From: Acidomyces sp. 'richmondensis'
Lineage: Eukaryota > Ascomycota > Dothideomycetes > Mycosphaerellales > Teratosphaeriaceae
Reading direction: 5' to 3'
Length of the DNA stretch: 64,000 nt
Assembly: GCA_003545705.1 (NCBI GenBank)
Contig: QVLQ01000023.1
Location: 62,001-126,000 of the forward strand
The position numbers and the translations under genes are program-made. This document shows, piece after piece, positions 1-11,939 of this stretch (the stretch's first letter is position 1; every line of letters starts with the position of its first letter). The notes beneath the pieces are model-generated. The model saw only the letters and a list, made by a program, of their open reading frames with translations, did not search any database and was not told the DNA's origin.

Positions 1-92
1 TATATAGAAGGCGATAAAATCTGCAGTAATGTGGCTACTATAGCCGTCTATAATAAGCAGGCGGCGCTCCTTAGGGCTCGCGGGCTTCGTAT
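1..92 (-). pseudogene. Fot1/pogo-like transposase fragment (window edge)
   Basis: On the minus strand this reads as the catalytic segment of a Tc1/mariner-superfamily (Fot1/pogo, DDE_1) transposase: RLLIIDGYSSHITADFIAF. The Asp in IIDGYSSH is the expected second catalytic Asp of the family. The same DNA stretch recurs, diverged, inside the two Fot1-like elements at 37284-39129 and 45776-47621. It is cut by the window edge on one side and by an LTR-like sequence starting at 93 on the other. Only about 30 codons are visible, so the original length and state are unknown. Confidence 0.7.
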
Positions 93-366
93 TGTCGTGG
101 AGTAGGACGTCCTGAGTGTCCGTCGTCCTGGAAGGGAGCGTATCGCGCGTAGGTCTAGTAGGCAACCAGCTCAGTAGATCAGTGAACGTCGCATTAGCAT
201 ATGATACAAGGCCGGCCTCTCTGGCTGTCTGGCTGTCTGGGTGTACGTTTGTGTGTGTAGGCTCTTCTGGGTCATGCATGCAGGTCTTCAAGGTGAATGA
301 TGATACGTGTGTGTATCTACATGTACAAGAATACAATGTCTGTCTGTCTGTCTGTCTGTGTGTCTG
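93..366 (+). mobile_element. LTR-like sequence, left part (split by the Gypsy array)
   Basis: The segment starts TGTCGTGGAGTAGGACG, close to the start of the second Gypsy family's LTR at 49985 (TGTCGTGGAGTCGG). It runs through GT-rich sequence into a TGTC microsatellite, where the tandem Gypsy array is inserted. Its continuation appears to be 19735-19881, which ends CCCCACGACA. The termini TGTCGTGG and CCCACGACA are inverted, as expected for a TG...CA LTR of about 420 bp. Similarity to the other LTR is clear only over the first 40 or so bases. No matching target duplication is visible at its outer ends. The small ORFs here look like chance. Confidence 0.5.
337..366. repeat. TGTC microsatellite at the array insertion point
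   Basis: A run of TGTC units with a TGTG interruption. The first LTR of the array begins at 367. The last five bases here, GTCTG (362-366), recur immediately after the last LTR (19735-19739). Confidence 0.9.
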
Positions 367-713
367 TGTTATGTCTCTGTTGGTCACGTGATGATCAGAT
401 GACCTTAGAGTCACGTGGTTGGTACTCGTTTGAAGAGGAGTGTCAAGGCAGCGAAGTGGAAGCAGAAGTTGTTATTCTAACCAATGAGGTTAACAATTGA
501 GTTGAACACGAAGTTGAAGCTTAAGGCTTCGTCTTCGATTCCTATATATTGTTCGTAATTCGTATAATCACCCTGATCACTACGATCACTTCGCGGGTGA
601 TCTAGTGATCATAGTGATTACGGTGCTCGCTTCCTGATTGGTCCAGCCCTTTCAGCTTCCTTCCGTAAGGCGGGGTTTCGGTAAACCTTCCCTAATTGTC
701 GTAACCCGTAACA
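367..713 (-). repeat. Chromovirus LTR 1 (3' LTR of copy 1)
   Basis: 347 bp with TGTTA...TAACA inverted termini. Immediately inside it, at 714-728, the minus strand reads AAAAAGGGGGATAG, a good polypurine tract for plus-strand priming next to a 3' LTR. It contains TTGAACAC at 502-509, which matches the sequence just inside the 5' LTR of the element (see the finding on priming). Confidence 0.95.
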
Positions 714-873
714 CTATCCCCCTTTTTAGTTAGCGCCGCCTCGGGCTAATATAGCGTCGTAGTAATACCTCTTCTATAATCACCTTTCTTTCGTAATACC
801 TCTCCGTCACCATCGGTTATAATCAGTTCGTCGAAAGCATCTTACTTAGTGTATTAAGCGTGACGGAATTACA

Positions 874-1398
874 ATGCCAACCCCGTACGCCTATTGCAAA
901 TCCTACTAGCTCGATTGTAAGGTAGATCTTCGCTCTAGTCGTTGTGCGGAGTGCGTTCGCCGTATACGAAAATGCGACTTAATAGTTACTCGTACTGAGT
1001 TTAATAAGCTCCGTTCGATACGGTTACGGCTAAAAGAGCAGTTAGAGCGCGCAGAGGATGAGGAAGAGAAGTTGGTCGAGGAGTAGGAGGCGTTACTTAC
1101 GAGGATTCGTACGTAGTAGGCTCGGATACGTCGGCTTCGGAAACAACTTCGCTTTTCCGAGAGACAAGAAGGCGCCGCTTTTAATAAGGAGCTAGCTTCT
1201 ATCGAGGAGGCTGAAGAGCAGGAAAGAGTGCTGCTTGCTTCCTCCTCCGAGCCGGTGGAGGTTGAGCTCCCTACTTGTCCCCCTTAGCCCTTCGACGACC
1301 GTCTGATGATGAGTCCCTCTTAGTAGGCTGATCTCGCCGGTGTCGATTGGTCCTTTGATCTTAGTAGAACCTCTTCAGAAGTAGCCGGCAGTTCGTGA
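874..1398 (+). pseudogene. Antisense Cys-rich/coiled-coil ORF, copy 1
   Basis: A plus-strand frame of 174 codons, antisense to the element, lying between the chromodomain end of pol and the 3' LTR. Its stop overlaps the pol 3' end. The N-terminus is Cys-rich (C8, C15, C24, C27, C34; core RCAECVRRIRKCD). This is followed by a strongly charged Glu/Arg/Lys/Leu stretch (about residues 45-115) typical of a coiled coil, and an acidic C-terminus. In-frame stops are all TAG, mostly at positions that fit former CAG: codon 71 is TAG here and CAG in copy 3, while codon 116 is CAG here and TAG in copy 2. No indel separates the three copies. Short Cys-rich/coiled-coil hypothetical proteins like this are common in fungal annotations; the function is unknown to me. 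Confidence 0.7.
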
Positions 1399-4300
1399 GA
1401 TTTGTACGTAGTTCCTACGTGTTTTCCGAGTCTAGATATCCTTTCTACTTAATAAGGTAGTTCTGATCATTCTGTTCTAGGATCTTTTCAACCTCGAACT
1501 CGTTTTCCTCTTCTTCCTTATAATAGAAGGTGTTTTGGCACGGTGTTTCCTAGTCTGCTAGTTCTAACAATGAGACGTGGAACATAGGGTGGATTTTTGC
1601 GTCTTTTAGGAGTGCAAGCCGATAATTTACCGGTCCCCTTTGTTCTTTAATCAAAAATGGTCCGACTTTAATATAATCCAGTTTCTTTAAGTTTCTTTTT
1701 GTCCTTAGGTTCTTAGTAAGTAAGTATACTTTATCCCCCTTTTTTAGCTAAGGTGCCTATTTTGATTGGTCGTTCGTAATCATTCTTTATTAGGTCTTTT
1801 GAATGTGTATACGGAGTTCGTTATAGAGACTTCGCATTTCCCCTAAAGCGACGAGAGCTCTTTGTGCATTTAGGTAGTTGCGTGGTTCTGTAAAGAGATT
1901 CGGGTGTTTCCTATAGTTAGAAAAGAATAGTATATATTGTATAGATTCGCTCTTTATGTTGTTAAGTGCAAGTTAAGCTATTAGTAGTAAGGAAACCTAA
2001 TTATCTTATATATAGTTAACGTAGTATCGTAGGTACGCTTCAAGCGTCTAATTTATTCGTTCTGTTTAACCGTCTGTCTATAGGTAGAACGAGGTTGATA
2101 GCTTATATCGAATACCGATTGATACAATAAGAGTTTTCTAGTAGTTTGAAGTAAAAAGTTTATCTCTATCTATAACAAACGAAGAGGGTATTCTATAATA
2201 TCGTATAAGTCGGTCGATTACTATTTAGGCGAGTTGTTCGGCAGTATACGCTTCCTTATACGGAATGAAATAGGTGTATTTCGTAAGTCGGTCTACGATA
2301 ATAAGGATTGAGTTATAGACTTCTCTAGTAACGTGATCGCTTAATAGCGGAAGTTTAACAATGAAGTCTATCGTTACTTCGTCCTATAGCTAAGCTAGTA
2401 GAGTATTCAGCTAAATATATCCGTATTTAATATATCTAGCTACTTTATTCTGTTGATAAGGTATACATTTTTTGATATATCGGGCAACTTTTTAGCGTAT
2501 TAGTAAGAAGGTGAAGTTCCGTTATATAAGTTCTACTGTTTTGTTTATTCTTAGGTATCCTCTTAATTTATCGTTATAGTATTACTTAATACATTCTTGT
2601 TCGTTTTAAGGTTTAATATGAAGTTTCCCTTTATAGACTAGAAACTCCTCGTTTATGTCTTATAGGATTGTGAGGACGTAGTTGAATTCTTTTATATTTG
2701 CGCTTAGGCTGCTATCCTTGTTGATTTTGAGGATATTGTGTCGTATCTGTTCTTTGTCTTCTATATAGTTACTTCGTCTACTAAGAGCGTCGGCTCTCCC
2801 ATTGTCGCGTCCGGGTATATATCGGATCTCGAACTTGTATTGCCCTAGTTCTTCCGACCATCGCACTTATCTTCGTCCGAGGACCTTAGTAGTCGTAAAG
2901 TGTAAGAGGTTTTTATGGTCCGTGAAGATGGTTAGTGCGGGTACTCCTTCTGCGTATACTCTCCAGTGTTTGAGAGCTGCAACGATAGTAAGTAACTCTT
3001 TGTTATAAATGTCGTAATTCTGTTCTACTAGCGTCATTTTCTTAGAATAGTAAGCGATAGGATGTCTTTTCCCTTCATGTTCTTGTGTGAGGCATGCGCC
3101 GATCGCAAGGTCCGAGGCATCAGTTTCTATTTGCACTAGTTTAGTAGTGTCGAATATCTTGAGTGTAGGCGCGTTATATAAGGCTCGCTTAAGTTCTTCG
3201 AAAGCTTATTGTTAGGGTTTTTCCTACTGGAATGCCGTTCCTTTCTTAGTAAGGCGTGTAAGTAGCTCGGCGATCTTTGAGTAGTTTTTTATAAACTTAC
3301 GGTTGTAGTTTGCTAATCCTAAGAAGGCTTATACCTCCTTAACCGTTTTGGGTATTGGCTACTCTTATACTACTCGTATTTTGTCCGGGTCGATCTTAAT
3401 ACCATTAGTTCCTATAATAAATCCTAAGAACTTGACCTCTTTCTTATAGAATTCGCACTTTTCCGGTGCTATCTATAAGTTTCGTTGTTTTAGTTTATCG
3501 AATACGTTAGTAATATCTTGTATATATTGTTATAGGGTTCCTGTAGTGTAGACTAGGATGTCGTCAAGGTATACGATAACTGTCTTGTCGAGGAATTCCC
3601 TAAGGGTGTCGTTTACTAGTTCTTAGCAGGTTGCTAGTGCGTTAGTAAGTCCAAAAGGCATTACGAGCGTTTCGAAGTGTCCGTATCGAGTTCGAAATGC
3701 GGTTTTCCATTCGTCTCCTTCGGCTATCCGGATTAAGTTATATGCTGATCGTAGATCGATGCTTCTGAACTACTGCGCCCGCGCTAATCGGTCTTGGAGT
3801 TCGCTGATGTTTGGGAGGGGGTATCGATTCTTGATAGTAATGGCATTAAGCTTCCGGTAATCGACGCAGAGTCGTAGCTTCCTATTCTTTTTGGGTACGA
3901 ACAGAATTGGTGCCCCTACCGGGGATTCTGATCGTCGTATAAATCCTTTAGCGAGGTTTTCGTCCAACTATTCTCTTAGAGCCTGAAGCTCTTTTTCTGA
4001 CAGCGTATATATTGGTCCGAATGTAGGTTCCTTTCCGGGTTGGAGGTTAATTCGGTAGTCCTACGGTTGGTGTTTAGGTAAGGCTTCTTTGCTAACCTCT
4101 TCCTTAAAGAGCTACGCGTATTCTTTATACTCTTCGGGGTATTCAAGTAGGGCGTAACTTCCACTTCTAACTCTCGCTTGTCGACCTGCTAGACCCTTAG
4201 CAGTGTCTGCGGAGATAGGGTTTCTTTGAAACCTCTGGTTCGATCTGGAATTAGAGTCTTGTGCTCCGTTCAATTCCCTTTTCTTATCTACCGTCGTCCT

Positions 4301-4720
4301 CTGTTAACGCGTAGGATTGATGTCGACTACGTAGTCGTATCTCTCGAAGTCGAGTACTCCTATCTTCCAATCGATGATTGGGTTGTGCTGCTTCAGCTAA
4401 GGGGTGCCTAGTACGATGTCGTATCTGGCTATTTCCACTATATCTAAGACAACCTCCTCGTAGTGCCGCTGAACAGCTATCGACAATAGTATTGTCTTAT
4501 TGTCGACGTCGGGTAAGGGTGATCCGTCTACTGCGATCAGTTTATACCCCTTCTTTTTCTTACGGGTCGCGATCCCGTATCTATCGACGAGCCTCTTCGA
4601 TATGAAGTTCCTACTAGCTCCGGAGTCGATTATAGTATAGGTGTCTATATCGCTATTCATTCGTATTTTGGTGCGGAATACTGGTGCCGATAATGCTAGA
4701 GCTTGTATGTTGTTGGCTTC
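1380..4720 (-). pseudogene. pol of chromovirus copy 1 (PR-RT-RH-IN-chromodomain)
   Basis: Minus-strand polyprotein broken by many TAG codons. In order: aspartic protease (IIDSGASRNFIS, about 4640-4600); RT with RLCVDYRKLNAITI and MPFGLTNA, and the catalytic YLDD intact in this copy (about 3560); RNase H (ETDASDLAIGA, FTDHKNL; 3136-2870); zinc-binding and core integrase (about 2650-2100). It ends in a chromodomain (FEVEKILEQNDQNYLIK, about 1505-1390) expected to bind modified chromatin and guide integration. Open pieces are 4660-4397, 3967-3770, 3136-2867 and 2866-2660, all in one frame. The element is dead as coding DNA. Confidence 0.92.
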
Positions 4721-5599
4721 CTGTTGATCGCTCCTATCTCCAGGACCATCTAGTTTTTTGAAAGATCTCCAATGAGTTCTTACTACTCGTATATCGTAGA
4801 TATAAGGTGTCTTTCTAATACGTTATATCGTTCTTTAATCTTATATCGTCTGTTCGCATTAAGCCGTTCTCGTTCTTCCTTTACCTCTTCAGGTCCGGTA
4901 GTATTACAGTCGATAGTTCGCCTCTATCGCTGGATGTCTTGTATCTTATCCAGTTGTTCCTTAACCCGCAGTATTAAACCCCTCATTCTTTGCGGAATGA
5001 AGATCCTATCTAGGGCGATATATCCTCCTAGGAGGAACATGCTTCTAATAGGTAGTCGTTCCTAGATAAACTTCCTTGTACAAATTCCTTAGTTAGGTAC
5101 GAGTAGGTATTATTAGAATATAGATCGTAACTAATCCAATATCCGGTCGAAGTTTTCTCTATAAAGTAGTCTTCTTCTGTTCACTAAAGGAAAGGCTTCT
5201 TCGTATCTTCTAGCGATTTCGTAGAACATTTATAAGATTTCCCGGTGTCCTATTACGGTAAAGTGCATTAGTACACTTTTACCTTCTTCTTCTTCCTCTA
5301 AGTCTTCGCTCTCCGAACTTCCTTTCGGTAAGGGTCGTTCTTCTAGGTTCGCAGTTGGCGCCTCTCCTCCGGACTCTTCCGGGGTATCGGAGTCTTCGTA
5401 GTCCTTATTATTAGGAAATTAGTCTACATCGAGTCTTTCAGTAATATTTAGTTCTCTATTTCCGAGTTCGGATTTATTCTGCGATTGTCCCTCCTATAGC
5501 AGTATCTCTCTGTCTTCGTTACATTCGTTTCTCTAAGAATAGTGACTATTATCCGACTTTTTAAGTATTATATTTAACTAGGTTTCTTCGTATATTGGT

Positions 5600-6687
5600 A
5601 CTTCCTTTTCGAGTCCTTTAATTCTCTAGTTAATTATAAGGATTCGATTATATAATTTAGCGATTTGTTCTCTGTATATATCCGCTTCCCGAAACTGTCC
5701 TTTCCTTCGAGCTTCTATACTCAAGGTTTGCTCTTGGCGTATTCGTGCGAAAAGTAAGTTTCGGAGGTTCCTTAGGAGTTGTATTCGCTCCCCTAGTTCT
5801 ATTGTACTAGTTCCTATTATTATATTAAACTGTCGTTGCTGCACCTTGTTTTTCGAGCGATAGTTCTTCGCTATATAGCCCGTTTTGCTATAGGCATAGC
5901 ACTTCAGTCCTTCTCGCTTTTTTATAGGGTAGGTTTTCCCTTTTTTGTCCGACCCTTTCTTAACCTTATAGGTTATATCGAGTTCTATCGGATCGCCTTT
6001 GTCGACCGGTGTATTTCCCTTCGTAGTCCAGCTTCGTTAGGGTACATATCCGGCGCTTCCTCTTACTCGAGTATCGTAGCGTCTTTCTATATTTCTCTCG
6101 TAAAGTTTATCATTAAGGTCGATAGCAGTTCTGATTAATTCGTCGAGGTCCTTGTTTGTCCTTCCGTCGCGTATTAGCTTATCCTTAACGCTATCCTTTA
6201 GGCCTCGTCGGAACATGACCATTAAGGCGTTATCGTCCCATCCCGTAACCTGGGCGTATTCTTAGAACTTAGCAGCGTATTCAGAGGCCGAGGTTTTTTG
6301 AGTTAGGTGTTGTATAACGCGTATAGCGACTTCCTTACTATTGTGGATTCCGAAGATGGATTCGATAACTCTGCTGAATTGTTTAAAGTCCGCAAAGATT
6401 CCTTCTTCGTCTTCCCTCTGGCGGAGGTACTTATCAAGGTACGGTTTAATCCAGTGCTGAGCCCTTCCCCGTAGATACGTCGTAGCGAAAAGTGTCTTAT
6501 TCCTAGTGATATCGTTGAATAAGAAGTACAAGTTCATTTGATTAAGCCAGTTACTAAGCTTATAGCGATCTCCGTAATAGAAGTCCGGCTTAGTAACCTT
6601 AGACGTACTGTTGTTATCTGGGCGAGGGCGTGTCGGACCGCCTGCTTCACTAGGAGTGGGAGTCCTATACATACCTGAGTTACTCAT
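5600..6687 (-). pseudogene. gag of chromovirus copy 1
   Basis: Starts MSNSGMYRTPTPSEAGG 19 nt inside the 5' LTR. The retrotransposon-Gag core follows (LSNWLNQMNLYFLFND; ATTYLRGRAQHWIKPYLDKY). A zinc knuckle lies at about 5915-5860 but reads CYAYSKTGYIAKNY, so three of the four CCHC ligands are Tyr, as expected from TGT/CAT-to-TAT changes. The frame continues through an acidic linker (about 5600-4750) toward protease, which lies in another frame. In-frame stops occur near 6260, 6036 and 5626. Confidence 0.9.
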
Positions 6688-6705
6688 TCTTGAGGGTGTT
6701 CAAAG

Positions 6706-7052
6706 TGTTATGTCTCTATTAATCACGTGATGATTAGATAACCTTAGAGTCACGTGGTTGGTACTCGTTTGAAGAGGAGTGTTAAAGCAGCGAAGTAGAA
6801 GCAGAAGTTGTTATTCTAACCAATAAGGTTAACAATTGAGTTGAATACGAAGTTGAAGCTTAAGGCTTCGTCTTCGATTCCTATATATTGTTCGTAATTC
6901 GTATAATCACCCTGATCACTACGATCACTTCGCAGGTGATCTAGTGATCATAGTGATTACGGTGCTCGCTTCCTGATTGGTCCAGCCCTTTCAGCTTCCT
7001 TCCGTAAGGCGGGGTTTCGGTAAACCTTCCCTAATTGTCGTGACCCGTAATA
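6706..7052 (-). repeat. Chromovirus LTR 2, shared by copies 1 and 2
   Basis: 347 bp. It begins TGTTA and ends TAATA, a C-to-T change at the terminal CA. It serves as 5' LTR of copy 1 and 3' LTR of copy 2. The minus-strand base just inside copy 1 starts CTTTGAACACCC, which is not a TGG-type tRNA primer site. Confidence 0.95.
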
Positions 7053-7212
7053 CTATCCCCCTTTTTAGTTAGCGCCGCCTCGGGCTAATATAGCGTCGTA
7101 GTAATACCTCTTCTATAATCACCTTTCTTTCGTAATGCCTCTCCGTCACTATCGGTTATAATCAGTTCGTCGAAAGCATCTTGCTTAGTGTATTAAGCGT
7201 GACGGAATTACA

Positions 7213-7737
7213 ATGCTAACCCCGTACGCCTATTGCAAATCCTACTAGCTCGATTGTAAAGTAGATCTTCGCTCTAGTCGTTGTGCGGAGTGCGTTCGCC
7301 GTATACGAAAATGCGACTTAGTAGTTACTCGTACTGAGTTTAATAAGCTCCGTTCGATACGGTTACGGCTAAAAGAGCAGTTAGAGCGCGCGGAGGATGA
7401 GGAAGAGAAGTTGGTCGAGGAGTAGGAGGCGTTACTTACGAGGATTCGTACGTAGTAGGCTCGGATACGTCGGCTTCGGAAACAACTTCGCTTTTCCGAG
7501 AGACAAGAAGGCGCCGCTTTTAATAAGGAGCTAGCTTCTATCGAGGAGGCTGAAGAGTAGGAAAGAGTGCTGCTTGCTTCCTCCTCCGAGCCGGTGGAGG
7601 TTGAGCTCCCTACTTGTCCCCCTTAGCCCTTCGACGACCGTCTAATAATGAGTCCCTCTTAGTAGGCTAATCTCGCCGGTGTCGATTGGTCCTTTGATCT
7701 TAGTAGAACCTCTTTAGAAGTAGCTAGCAGTTCGTGA
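7213..7737 (+). pseudogene. Antisense Cys-rich/coiled-coil ORF, copy 2
   Basis: Same 174-codon frame as at 874-1398 with identical start and stop spacing. Pro2 has become Leu (CCA to CTA). TAG stands at codon 71 (7423) and additionally at codon 116 (7558), where copies 1 and 3 keep CAG. Differences from the other copies are transitions only. Confidence 0.68.
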
Positions 7738-10700
7738 GATTTGTATATAGTTCCTACGTATTTTCCGAGTCTAGATATCCTTTCTACTTAATAAGGTAGT
7801 TCTGATCATTCTGTTCTAGGATCTTTTCAACCTCGAACTCGTTTTCCTCTTCTTCCTTATAATAGAAGGTGTTTTGGCACGGTGTTTCCTAGTCTGCTAG
7901 TTCTAACAATGAGACGTAGAACATAGGGTGGATTTTTGCGTCTTTTAGGAGTACAAGCCGATAATTTACCGGTCCCCTTTGTTCTTTAATCAAAAATGGT
8001 CCGACTTTAATATAATCCAGTTTCTTTAAGTTTCTTTTTGTCCTTAGGTTCTTAGTAAGTAAGTATACTTTATCCCCCTTTTTTAGCTAAGGTGCCTATT
8101 TTGATCGGTCGTTCGTAATCATTCTTTATTAGGTCTTTTAAATGTGTATACGGAGTTCGTTATAGAGACTTCGCATTTCCCCTAAAGCGACGAGAGCTCT
8201 TTGTGCATTTAGGTAGTTGCGTGGTTCTATAAAGAGATTCGGGTGTTTCCTATAGTTAGAAAAGAATAGTATATATTATATAGATTCGCTCTTTATATTG
8301 TTAAGTGCAAGTTAAGCTATTAGTAGTAAGGAAACCTAATTATCTTATATATAGTTAACGTAGTATCGTAGGTACGCTTTAAGCGTCTAATTTATTCGTT
8401 CTGTTTAACCGTCTATCTATAGGTAGAACGAGGTTGATAGCTTATATCGAATACCGATTGATACAATAAGAGTTTTCTAGTAGTTTGAAGTAAAAAGTTT
8501 ATCTCTATCTGTAACAAACGAAGAGGGTATTCTATAATATCGTATAAGTCGGTCGATTACTATCTAGGCGAGTTGTTCGGCAGTATACGCTTCCTTATAC
8601 GGAATGAAATAGGTGTATTTCGTAAGTCGGTCTACGATAATAAGGATTGAGTTATAGACTTCTCTAGTAACGTGATCGCTTAATAGCGGAAGTTTAACAA
8701 TGAAGTCTATCGTTACTTCGTCCTATAGCTAAGCTAGTAGAGTATTCAGCTGAATATATCCGTATTTGGTATATCTAGCTACTTTATTCTGTTGATAAGG
8801 TATACATTTTTTGATATATCGGGCAACTTTTTAGCGTATTAGTAAGAAGGTGAAGTTCCGTTATATAAGTTCTACTGTTTTGTTTATTCTTAGGTATCCT
8901 CTTAATTTATCGTTATAGTATTACTTAATACATTCTTGTTCGTTTTAAGGTTTAATATGAAGTTTCCCTTTATAGACTAGAAACTCCTCGTTTGTGTCTT
9001 ATAGGATTATAAGGACGTAGTTGAATTCTTTTGTATTTGCGCTTAGGCTACTATCCTTGTTAAATTTTGAGGATATTGTATCGTATCTGTTCTTTGTCTT
9101 CTATATAGTTACTTCGTCTACTGAGAGCGTCGGCTCTCCCGTTGTCGCGTCCGGGTATATATCGGATCTCGAACTTGTATTGCCCTAGTTCTTCCGACTA
9201 TCGTACTTATCTTCGTCCGAGGACCTTAGTAGTCGTAAAGTGTAAGAGGTTTTTATAGTCCGTGAAGATAAGTTAGTGCGGGTACTCCTTCTGCGTATAC
9301 TCTCCAGTGTTTGAGAGCTGCAACGATAGTAAGTAACTCTTTGTTATAAATGTCGTAATTCTGTTCTGCTAGCGTCATTTTCTTAGAATAGTAAGCGATA
9401 GGATGTCTTTTCCCTTCATGTTCTTGTATGAGGTATGCGCCGATCGCAAGGTCCGAAGCATCAGTTTCTATTTGCACTAGTTTAGTAGTGTCGAATATCT
9501 TCAGTATAGGCGCGTTATATAAGGCTCGCTTAAGTTCTTCGAAAGCTTATTGTTAGGGTTTTTCCTACTGGAATGCCGTTCCTTTCTTAGTAAGGCGTAT
9601 AAGTAGCTCGGCGATCTTTGAGTAGTTTTTTATAAACTTACGGTTGTAGTTTGCTAATCCTAAGAAGGCTTATACCTCCTTAACCGTTTTGGGTATTGGC
9701 TACTCTTGTACTACTCGTGTTTTGTCCGGGTCGATCTTAATACTATTAGTTCCTATAATAAATCCTAAGAACTTAACCTCTTTCTTATAGAATTCGCACT
9801 TTTCCGGTGCTACCTGTAAGTTTCGTTGTTTTAGTTTATCGAATACGTTAGTAATATCTTGTATATATTGTTATAGGGTTCCTGTAGTGTAGACTAGGAT
9901 GTCGTTAAGGTATGCGATAACTGTCTTGTCGAGGAATTCCCTAAGGGTGTCGTTTACTAGTTCTTAGCAGGTTACTGGTGCGTTAGTAAGTCCAAAAGGC
10001 ATTACGAGCGTTTCGAAGTGTCCGTATCGAGTTCGAAATGCGGTTTTCCATTCGTCTCCTTCGGCTATCCGGATTAAGTTATATGCTGATCGTAGATCGA
10101 TGCTTCTGAACCACTGCGCCCGCGCTAATCGGTCTTGGAGTTCGCTGATGTTTGGGAGGGGGTATCGATTCTTGATAGTAATGGCATTAAGCTTCCGGTA
10201 ATCGACGCAGAGTCGTAGCTTCCTATTCTTTTTGGGTACGAACAGAATTAGTGCCCCTACCGGGGATTCTGATCGTCGTATAAATCCTTTAGCGAGGTTT
10301 TCGTCCAACCATTCTCTTAGAGCCTGAAGCTCTTTTTCTGATAGCGTATATATTGGTCCGAATGTGGGTTCCTTTCCGGGTTAGAGGTTAATTCGGTAGT
10401 CCTACGGTTGGTGTTTAGGTAAGGCTTCTTTGCTAACCTCTTCCTTAAAGAGCTACGCGTATTCTTTATACTCTTCGGGGTATTTAAGTAGGGCGTAACT
10501 TCCACTTCTAACTCTCGCTTGTCGACCTGCTAGACCCTTAGCAGTGTCTGCGGAGATAGGGTTTCTTTGAAACCTCTAGTTCGATCTGGAATTAGAGTCT
10601 TGTGCTCCGTTCAATTCCCTTTTCTTATCTACCGTCGTCCTCTGTTAACGCGTAGGATTGATGTCGACTACGTAGTCGTATCTCTCGAAGTCGAGTACTC

Positions 10701-11060
10701 CTATCTTCCAATCGATGATTGGGTTATGCTGCTTCAGCTAAGGGGTGCCTAGTACGATATCGTATCTGGCTATTTCCACTATATCTAAGACAACCTCCTC
10801 GTAGTGCCGCTAAACAGCTATCGACAATAGTATTGTCTTATTGTCGACGTCGGGTAAGGGTGATCCGTCTACTACGATCAGTTCATACCCCTTCTTTTTC
10901 TTACGGGTCGCGATCCCGTATCTATCGACGAGCCTCTTCGATATGAAGTTCCTACTAGCTCCGGAGTCGATTATAGCGTAGGTATCTATATCGCTATTTA
11001 TTCGTATTTTGGTGCGGAATACTGGTGCCGATAATGCTAGAGCTTGTATGTTGTTGGCTT
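7719..11060 (-). pseudogene. pol of chromovirus copy 2
   Basis: Same domains as copy 1. The RT fingers and palm are open over 10308-9964, including the Trp and SIDLRSAYNLIRIAEGDE segment that copy 1 interrupts. RNase H is open over 9477-9253. The RT catalytic box reads YLND instead of YLDD (minus strand near 9900), so a catalytic Asp is lost by a G-to-A change. Stops elsewhere largely coincide with those in copy 1. Confidence 0.9.
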
Positions 11061-11939
11061 CCTGTTGATCGCTCCTATCTCCAGGACCATCTAGTTTTTT
11101 GAAAGATCTCCAATAAGTTCTTACTACTCGTATATCGTAGATATAAGGTGTCTTTCTAATACGTTATATCGTTCTTTAATCTTATATCGTCTGTTCGTAT
11201 TAAGCCGTTCTCGTTCTTCCTTTACCTCTTCAGGTCCGGTAGTATTACAGTCGATAGTTCGCCTCTATCGCTCGATGTCTTGTATCTTATCCAGTTGTTC
11301 CTTAACCCGCAGTATTAAACCCCTCATTCTTTGTAGAATGAAGATCCTATCTAGGGCGATATATCCTCCTAGGAGGAACATGCTTCTAATAGGTAGTCGT
11401 TCCTAGATAAACTTCCTTATACAAATTCCTTAGTTAGGTACGAGTAGGTATTACTAGAATATAGATCGTAACTAATCTAATATCCGGTCGAAGTTTTCTC
11501 TATAAAGTAGTCTTCTTCCGTTCACTAAAGGAAAGGCTTCTTCGTATCTTCTAGCGATTTCGTAGAACATTTACAAGATTTCCCGGTGCCCTATTACGGT
11601 AAAGTACATTAGTACACTTTTACCTTCTTCTTCTTCCTCTAAGTCTTCGCTCTCCGAACTTCCTTCCGGTAAGGGTCGTTCTTCTAGGTTCGCAGTTGGC
11701 GCCTCTCCTCCGGACTCTTCCGGGGTATCGGAGTCTTCGTAGTCCTTATTATTAGGAAATTGGTCTATATCGAGTCTTTCAGTAATATTTAGTTCTCTAT
11801 TTCCGAGTTCGGATTTATTCTGCGATTATCCCTCCTATAGCGGTATCTCTCTGTCTTCGTTATATTCGTTTCTCTAAGAATAGTGACTATTATCCGACTT
11901 TTTAAGCATTATATTTAACTAGGTTTCTTCGTATATTGG

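Noticed and set aside
116..500. Short plus-strand ORFs near the left edge
   Set aside because: Arise from GT/TGTC simple repeats and an LTR; no protein features.
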